NCBI RefSeq assembly: GCF_034356035.1 | Contig: NZ_CP136423.1 | Span: forward strand, 1,116,001-1,180,000 | DNA: 64,000 nt | DNA from: Blautia hydrogenotrophica DSM 10507 | GTDB taxonomy: Bacteria > Bacillota > Clostridia > Lachnospirales > Lachnospiraceae | Direction: 5' to 3' | Shown here: positions 59,568-64,000 of the stretch, piece after piece | How positions within the stretch are numbered: position 1 is the stretch's first letter | Layout: each line of letters opens with the position of its first letter | Position numbers and translations under genes: made by a program | Notes under the pieces: model-generated | Told to the model about the DNA's origin: nothing | Databases searched by the model: none | Seen by the model: only the letters and a program-made list of their open reading frames with translations

Positions 59568-62051
59568 ATGCGAAAAAATTTTGAGATTTATACAGAACAA
59601 GCTAAGGCAGCTCTGAAATATTCAACACATGTGGCGAGGGATTTGAACAATAATTATGTTGGCACGGAACACATCTTGATGGCGTTGTGCAAGGTGAAAA
59701 ATTCTACGGCACAGATGATTTTAGAAGAGTTTGGAGTAGAGACAGAAAAGCTTCAGGAGTTAATCAGTAAATTGATTGCACCGCCTTCTAACGTGTGTAC
59801 CGATTTGGAACCAGATTACACCCCCAGATCGAAAAGGCTGATGCAGAATAGTGAAGATGAGGCAAATGCGGTGCAGGCGCAGAAGGTGGGAACAGAGCAT
59901 CTGCTGATCGCAATGCTGAAGGATACGGAATGTGTAGCGACTCGTCTGCTGTATACGATGGGCGTGAATATTCAGAAAATGTTTCTTGCGGTTTTGGCGG
60001 CGACGGGGATGGATAAACAATATACGCAGGAAGAACTTCAGAATGGCAAATTTATGAAACCGAGGGAAAATGCCGCAGTGGCTACTCCGACGCTAGATCA
60101 GTACAGCAGAGACCTCACGGAACAGGCAGCCAGCGGGAAATTGGACCCTGTGGTGGGAAGAGAAGAAGAGATTGCAAGATTAGTACAGATTTTGAGTCGG
60201 CGGACGAAAAACAATCCTTGTCTGGTGGGAGAACCAGGTGTGGGGAAGACGGCCATCGTGGAAGGGTTGGCCCAGAGAATTGTCTGGGGGTTAGTGCCAG
60301 AGTCCATGAAGGACAAACGACTGGTGGTTTTGGATTTGTCCAGTATGGTGGCCGGTACGAAGTACCGAGGTGAATTTGAAGAGCGCATAAAAAATGTGGT
60401 AAAAGAAGTCACAGAGCACAGAGGAATTCTTCTGTTTATTGATGAATTGCACACGATCATTGGGGCTGGAGGAGCAGAAGGGGCACTGGATGCTTCTAAT
60501 ATCTTAAAGCCTTCTTTGTCTAGAGGGGAAATCCAACTGATTGGCGCGACTACGATAGAAGAGTACAGAAAACACATTGAAAAGGACGCTGCGTTGGAAC
60601 GCAGATTCCAGCCGGTGACAGTGGAGGAGCCTTCAGAGACTGAGACTGTGGAGATCTTAAAAGGACTGCGGCCTTATTATGAAAATCACCATGGAGTTGT
60701 GATTGAGGACTCTGCGGTGGAGGCCGCGGTGAAGATGGCGGTACGCTATATCAATGATCGGTTCCTTCCGGATAAGGCGATTGACATCATTGACGAGGCG
60801 TCGTCGAAAGTGCAGCTCGCGGGGTATCAGGCTCCGGAGAGATTGGTTGCGCTGGAAAAAGAAGTGCAGCATCTGACGTTAGAGAAAGAAGCGGCTTTAA
60901 AGCGCGGGGATTTAGAAAAAGCAAAAGAAGTGCAGCAGCTTCAGGAGAGAAAACGTCAGACGATCAGTGAAGAGAAAGAGCGGGCAAACCGTCGTGGAAA
61001 ACGAAAGAAGTTAGTTGTAACGGAGGACTCTGTGGCGGATATTGTCTCAGGCTGGACAAAGATACCAGTAAAAAAACTAGCTGAGAAGGAATCCCGGAGG
61101 TTAGTTAGATTAGAAAAAGAGCTTCACAGACGGGTGATTGGTCAGGAGGAAGCCGTCACAGCAGTGGCACAGGCAGTGAAAAGGGGACGCGTGGGATTGA
61201 AAGACCCCGCTCGTCCAATAGGTTCCTTCCTGTTTTTAGGACCCACAGGAGTGGGAAAAACGGAACTTTCAAAGGCTTTGGCGGAAGCCGTATTTGGCAC
61301 GGAACAGGCGATGATACGAGTGGATATGTCGGAATATATGGAAAAGCATAGCGTGTCTAAATTGATTGGTTCACCGCCAGGATATGTGGGATATGATGAG
61401 GGAGGGCAGCTCTCGGAGAAAGTAAGACGCAACCCGTACAGTGTGATTTTGTTTGACGAGATCGAAAAGGCCCATCCAGATGTCTTTAATATTTTATTGC
61501 AGGTGCTGGATGATGGACACATCACAGATGCCCAGGGTAGAAAAATAGACTTTAAGCAGACGATTATTATCATGACTTCCAATGCGGGAGCTCAGGTAAT
61601 CGTAGAGCCGAAAAAATTAGGCTTTGGGGCACAGGAAGATGAGAAGCAAGACTATGAGAGAATGAAATCTTCCGTGATGGATGAAGTGCGCAGGATGTTT
61701 AAGCCGGAGTTTTTAAACCGCATCGATGAAATCATCGTGTTCCATTCACTAAATAAAGAGCATATTAAGAAAATTGTAAGTATCCTTTTGAAAAACTTGG
61801 AAAAGAGATGCAAAGATACAATGGGAATCACTTTGAAGGTGAGCAATACTGTAAAAGAGCATTTGGCAGAGGCTGGATTTGACAGTAAATATGGCGCAAG
61901 GCCTTTGCGCCGTGCGATTCAGACAAAGATAGAGGATGCTATGGCTAATGAGATTTTGGAGGGCCGGATTCAGCAAGGTGATACGGTACATGTGCGTATG
62001 GTGAAAAAAGAAGTTTGTTTTGTGGTGGAAGAACAGAAGGAAGAAGAATGA
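59568..62051 (+). CDS. clpC: ATP-dependent Clp protease ATPase subunit ClpC
   Basis: An 827-residue Hsp100 unfoldase that feeds ClpP. Two ClpN repeats lie at residues 1-145, the first AAA+ module has GEPGVGKTAIVEGL and LLFIDELHTIIGAGG, the UVR-like middle region is LEKAKEVQQLQERKRQTISEE, and the second AAA+ has GPTGVGKTELSKAL and VILFDEIEKAHPD. It lacks the ctsR-mcsA-mcsB neighbours of Bacilli; arginine-kinase tagging genes are not in the window. Its stop overlaps the acyP start by four bases. Confidence 0.95.
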   Translation: MRKNFEIYTEQAKAALKYSTHVARDLNNNYVGTEHILMALCKVKNSTAQMILEEFGVETEKLQELISKLIAPPSNVCTDLEPDYTPRSKRLMQNSEDEANAVQAQKVGTEHLLIAMLKDTECVATRLLYTMGVNIQKMFLAVLAATGMDKQYTQEELQNGKFMKPRENAAVATPTLDQYSRDLTEQAASGKLDPVVGREEEIARLVQILSRRTKNNPCLVGEPGVGKTAIVEGLAQRIVWGLVPESMKDKRLVVLDLSSMVAGTKYRGEFEERIKNVVKEVTEHRGILLFIDELHTIIGAGGAEGALDASNILKPSLSRGEIQLIGATTIEEYRKHIEKDAALERRFQPVTVEEPSETETVEILKGLRPYYENHHGVVIEDSAVEAAVKMAVRYINDRFLPDKAIDIIDEASSKVQLAGYQAPERLVALEKEVQHLTLEKEAALKRGDLEKAKEVQQLQERKRQTISEEKERANRRGKRKKLVVTEDSVADIVSGWTKIPVKKLAEKESRRLVRLEKELHRRVIGQEEAVTAVAQAVKRGRVGLKDPARPIGSFLFLGPTGVGKTELSKALAEAVFGTEQAMIRVDMSEYMEKHSVSKLIGSPPGYVGYDEGGQLSEKVRRNPYSVILFDEIEKAHPDVFNILLQVLDDGHITDAQGRKIDFKQTIIIMTSNAGAQVIVEPKKLGFGAQEDEKQDYERMKSSVMDEVRRMFKPEFLNRIDEIIVFHSLNKEHIKKIVSILLKNLEKRCKDTMGITLKVSNTVKEHLAEAGFDSKYGARPLRRAIQTKIEDAMANEILEGRIQQGDTVHVRMVKKEVCFVVEEQKEEE

Positions 62052-62326
62052 GACAGAAAATACGCAAGCATCTTATTTTCAAAGGAAGAGTCCAAGGAGT
62101 CGGCTTTCGATTTGTAGCTAGACATTCTGCTGAGGCCATCGGACTTACTGGCTGGGTGAGAAATTGCTGGGACGGCAGTGTTGAGGCAGAGGTTCAAGGG
62201 ACCTCGGAAGAAATAGGGCTGTTTTTGAAAAAGATATATGAGGCACGTTATATCCAGATTGAGGACTTAGAGGCAAAGCAGCTGCCCTTGAAAGAGGAAC
62301 GAGGTTTTCAAGTACTTCACGGGTAA
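62048..62326 (+). CDS. acyP: Acylphosphatase
   Basis: A 92-residue enzyme hydrolysing acyl phosphates. FKGRVQGVGFRFVARHSAEAIGLTGWVRNCWDGSVEAEVQG contains the catalytic Arg (VGFRF) and Asn (WVRN) in the ferredoxin-like fold. ATG 62048 overlaps the clpC stop. The last residues are VLHG and the TAA stop is supplied by the left end of a mobile element inserted at 62323. From the target duplication the original sequence would have read CTTCACGGTTGA, giving the same VLHG with a TGA stop, so the protein is unchanged. Confidence 0.93.
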   Translation: MRQKIRKHLIFKGRVQGVGFRFVARHSAEAIGLTGWVRNCWDGSVEAEVQGTSEEIGLFLKKIYEARYIQIEDLEAKQLPLKEERGFQVLHG

Positions 62327-62465
62327 CAGTTCAGCCTGACACTGTCCCGCGAGGCGTCACGCTGCATTTGCAGTGGGATCCCGAGGACAGCAGGCGCCAG
62401 ACTGAGAGAATCGCAGTCTGTGTGCATACATTTGTGACAGTGAAGCCAAAAGGCTGAACGGTTAT
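62323..62465 (+). mobile_element. Terminal-repeat element, type D, inserted at the acyP stop codon
   Basis: 143 bases, ends GTAACAGTTCAGCCTG and AAAGGCTGAACGGTTAT, flanked by CTTCACGG (62315-62322) and CTTCACAG (62466-62473), a 7/8 duplication. The stretch CTGTCCCGCGAGGCG resembles type E (25858), otherwise the interior is distinct. No ORF. Confidence 0.82.
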
Positions 62466-62562
62466 CTTCACAGTTGAATTATGCAGAGAAACTATGGAAA
62501 AAGAGTAAGTTTTATTATATAATAAACTTAATAAACACCCGCGTTGAATGCGCAGAAAGTTT

Positions 62563-62641
62563 GTAACGGTTCAGCCATGTAAGCTCAGATTCGCAGCTGC
62601 CGTATATGCGCCGGAATTTTCGCTTATAGCTGAATAGTTAT
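62563..62641 (+). mobile_element. Short terminal-repeat element, type B-like (B3)
   Basis: 79 bases, ends GTAACGGTTCAGCCATG and TATAGCTGAATAGTTAT. GCTGCCGTATATGCG and TTTTCGCTTATAGCTG match the left third of B1, so this is an internally deleted copy. Flanks GAAAGTTT and AAAAGGTT agree at 6 of 8 positions. With element D it accounts for over half of the 396-base gap. Confidence 0.7.
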
Positions 62642-62722
62642 AAAAGGTTCTCAAAAAGTCAAATGGACGCTTGAAGAGCCGGTGAAATCACATGAGATAG
62701 AGTCTTAGGGAGGACAATAAAA

Positions 62723-63136
62723 ATGTCAGTAGTGAAGGAATTGATACGAACAGAGGAAAATGGAACCATCAGCTTTGGAAATTATGAGTTGAGTGTGAAA
62801 TCCAAGGTTTCAGATTACGAGCACCGGGGAGATATGTATAAGGTGAAGACATTTTCTGAGATCACCAAGCTGGAGCGAAATGGAATGTTTGTATACGAAT
62901 CGGTTCCGGGAACCACAGTTTTTGACTTGACACAGGAAAATGGAGGCATGCAGTTCGCTGTAGAGAGCAATGAAGATGCACAGATTACAGTGGAGCTGGA
63001 AGCAGATGCGGAATATGAGATTTACCTGGATGGAAAAAGCATTGGAAAGATGAAGACCAATCTGGGAGGAAAGCTTTCTTTCAGCATTGAATTGGAGAAT
63101 GCTCTGCAGGTGGCTGTGAAAATTGTAAAATTATAA
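62723..63136 (+). CDS. Small conserved Lachnospiraceae protein, unknown function
   Basis: A 137-residue, beta-rich acidic protein starting MSVVKELIRTEENGTISFGN. SDYEHRGDMYKVKTFSEITKLERNGMFVYESVPGTTVFDL and the C-terminal GKMKTNLGGKLSFSIEL look like a two-sheet sandwich. I recall database entries for similar proteins named 'endosialidase', but nothing here supports such an activity and its length is far too short. AGGGAGGAC gives the ribosome site. It is followed by a terminator and then radA. Confidence 0.72.
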   Translation: MSVVKELIRTEENGTISFGNYELSVKSKVSDYEHRGDMYKVKTFSEITKLERNGMFVYESVPGTTVFDLTQENGGMQFAVESNEDAQITVELEADAEYEIYLDGKSIGKMKTNLGGKLSFSIELENALQVAVKIVKL

Positions 63137-63148
63137 AAATCATAGAGA

Positions 63149-63178
63149 AAGAGGCTGCCAATAATTGCAGCCTCTTTT
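63149..63178 (+). terminator. Intrinsic terminator before radA
   Basis: AAGAGGCTGC (63149-63158) pairs with GCAGCCTCTT (63167-63176), followed by TTTG. radA starts only 17 bases later, so its promoter may overlap this region or transcription may read through. Confidence 0.88.
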
Positions 63179-63194
63179 GTAGTGGGAGAAAAAG

Positions 63195-64000
63195 ATGGCT
63201 AAAACAAGAAAAACCGTATATTTTTGCCAGAATTGTGGCTATGAATCAGCGAAATGGATGGGACAGTGTCCAGGCTGCAATGAATGGAATACTTTTGTGG
63301 AGGAGACAGTTTCACCGTTGTCGGCGGGAAAGAATGGAAAGAGGAGTCAAGGCTTGGCGAAGCCCAAGGGACTTAGTGAGATAGATTTGTCAGAGGACGA
63401 AAGAAAGAGTAGCGGCATGGGAGAGCTAGACCGCGTTTTGGGAGGCGGAATTGTCCAGGGGTCTTTGGTCTTGGTTGGAGGAGACCCTGGAATAGGAAAA
63501 TCCACTCTGTTGTTACAGATGTGCCGTAATCTGGCGGGAAAGGAGACAGAAGTACTATATATCTCGGGAGAGGAATCTTTAAGACAGATCAAAATGCGTG
63601 CAATGAGGATTGGAACTTTTACAGATTCCCTAAAATTATTGTGTGAAACAAATCTAACCGTAATCCGTGAACTGATCGAGAAGAAAACACCTAAAGTGGC
63701 GATTATAGATTCTATTCAGACAATGTATGATGAGGATATTTCCTCGGCGCCAGGGAGTGTGTCACAGGTCCGAGAGTCCACGAGCGTGTTGATGCAGCTG
63801 GCAAAGGGGCTAGGTGTGACAATCTTTATCGTGGGCCATGTGACAAAAGAAGGAAATGTAGCAGGTCCAAGAGTTCTGGAACACATGGTAGATACTGTGC
63901 TCTATTTTGAAGGAGACCGCCATGCATCTTACCGGATTCTGCGTGCAGTGAAGAATCGTTTTGGTTCTACCAATGAAATTGGAGTGTTCGAGATGAGAAA
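63195..64000 (+). CDS. radA: DNA repair protein RadA, 3' end outside the window
   Basis: The first 268 codons of RadA (Sms), a RecA-like ATPase that drives branch migration in recombination. The N-terminal zinc finger is CQNCGYESAKWMGQCPGC, Walker A is GGDPGIGKSTLLLQ (about residue 95), the sensor region YISGEES, and the RadA-specific KNRFG motif is at the end (VKNRFGSTNE). The C-terminal Lon-like domain would lie beyond base 64000. GGGAGAAAAAG precedes ATG 63195. The open frame has no stop in the window. Confidence 0.95.
   Translation, partial: MAKTRKTVYFCQNCGYESAKWMGQCPGCNEWNTFVEETVSPLSAGKNGKRSQGLAKPKGLSEIDLSEDERKSSGMGELDRVLGGGIVQGSLVLVGGDPGIGKSTLLLQMCRNLAGKETEVLYISGEESLRQIKMRAMRIGTFTDSLKLLCETNLTVIRELIEKKTPKVAIIDSIQTMYDEDISSAPGSVSQVRESTSVLMQLAKGLGVTIFIVGHVTKEGNVAGPRVLEHMVDTVLYFEGDRHASYRILRAVKNRFGSTNEIGVFEMR

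Noticed and set aside
1..64000. CRISPR arrays, rRNA genes, prophage or a complete insertion sequence
   Set aside because: No regularly spaced direct repeats, no rRNA sequence, and no transposase, integrase or phage structural genes were found. The terminal-repeat elements are non-coding.

Overview
The window looks like chromosome of an anaerobic, spore-forming, Gram-positive bacterium of the Lachnospiraceae, most likely Blautia or a close relative with acetogen-type metabolism. Supporting features are a monofunctional nickel CO dehydrogenase operon (cooS, a CooF-like ferredoxin, a flavin oxidoreductase), sporulation genes (sigH, a YtaF-like gene), a ClpC-type chaperone, HrcA/CIRCE control of htpG, strong AGGAGG ribosome sites, TTGACA-17-TATAAT promoters, and several small proteins of Lachnospiraceae type (DUF3786, DUF5721, HPr-like). 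The species assignment is inference.

Layout. 1-6.6 kb: end of a hydantoinase B gene, a methyltransferase, a DUF3786 protein, a GntR regulator, a His-rich CsoR-type metal sensor with an Mrp ATPase, and a small HPr-like protein. 6.9-9.2 kb: a RecB-like nuclease fused to a DinG/XPD-type helicase. 9.3-14.1 kb: the CO dehydrogenase operon, ending in a class A beta-lactamase-like exported protein and facing a LysR regulator. 15-19 kb: purL. 19-20 kb: accessory patch with an Uma2 remnant, tRNA-Met and tRNA-Val. 20.4-25.5 kb: operon egsA-ispF-cysS-mrnC-rlmB-sigH, then two tRNA-Thr genes. 26-33 kb: glnS, a multi-cluster ferredoxin with a long structured leader, maf, two HAD phosphatases and an aldehyde dehydrogenase. 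33.8-36.7 kb: a large cell-surface protein. 36.8-43.6 kb: ytaF, a cation exchanger, htpG, DUF5721, DegV and a cold-shock gene. 44-49 kb: pyrC-pyrF-pyrK-pyrD and pyrE. 49-56 kb: small membrane proteins, an M29 aminopeptidase and purE-purM-purN-purD. 56.4-58 kb: a TPP riboswitch with thiC. 58-64 kb: an SseB-like gene, gntR-clpC-acyP, a small protein and the start of radA.

The genes are mostly housekeeping. Purines (purL, purE, purM, purN, purD), pyrimidines (pyrC, F, K, D, E) and thiamine (thiC) account for three biosynthetic blocks. The CO dehydrogenase operon gives a CO to ferredoxin to NAD(P) electron path.

The most unusual content lies between genes. At least eight short non-coding elements share terminal inverted repeats close to GTAACARTTCAGYC/GRCTGAAYTGTTAC. 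Several are flanked by 8-bp direct repeats. GTAA...TTAC ends with 8-bp duplications are the hallmarks of IS66-family transposition, so I read them as IS66-type MITEs. They come in several internal families, some with paired base changes that suggest conserved folds. They sit in the htpG leader next to a CIRCE operator, just upstream of purL, upstream of the cold-shock gene, and over the stop codon of acyP. A second, less regular repeat family occurs at five or six other places.
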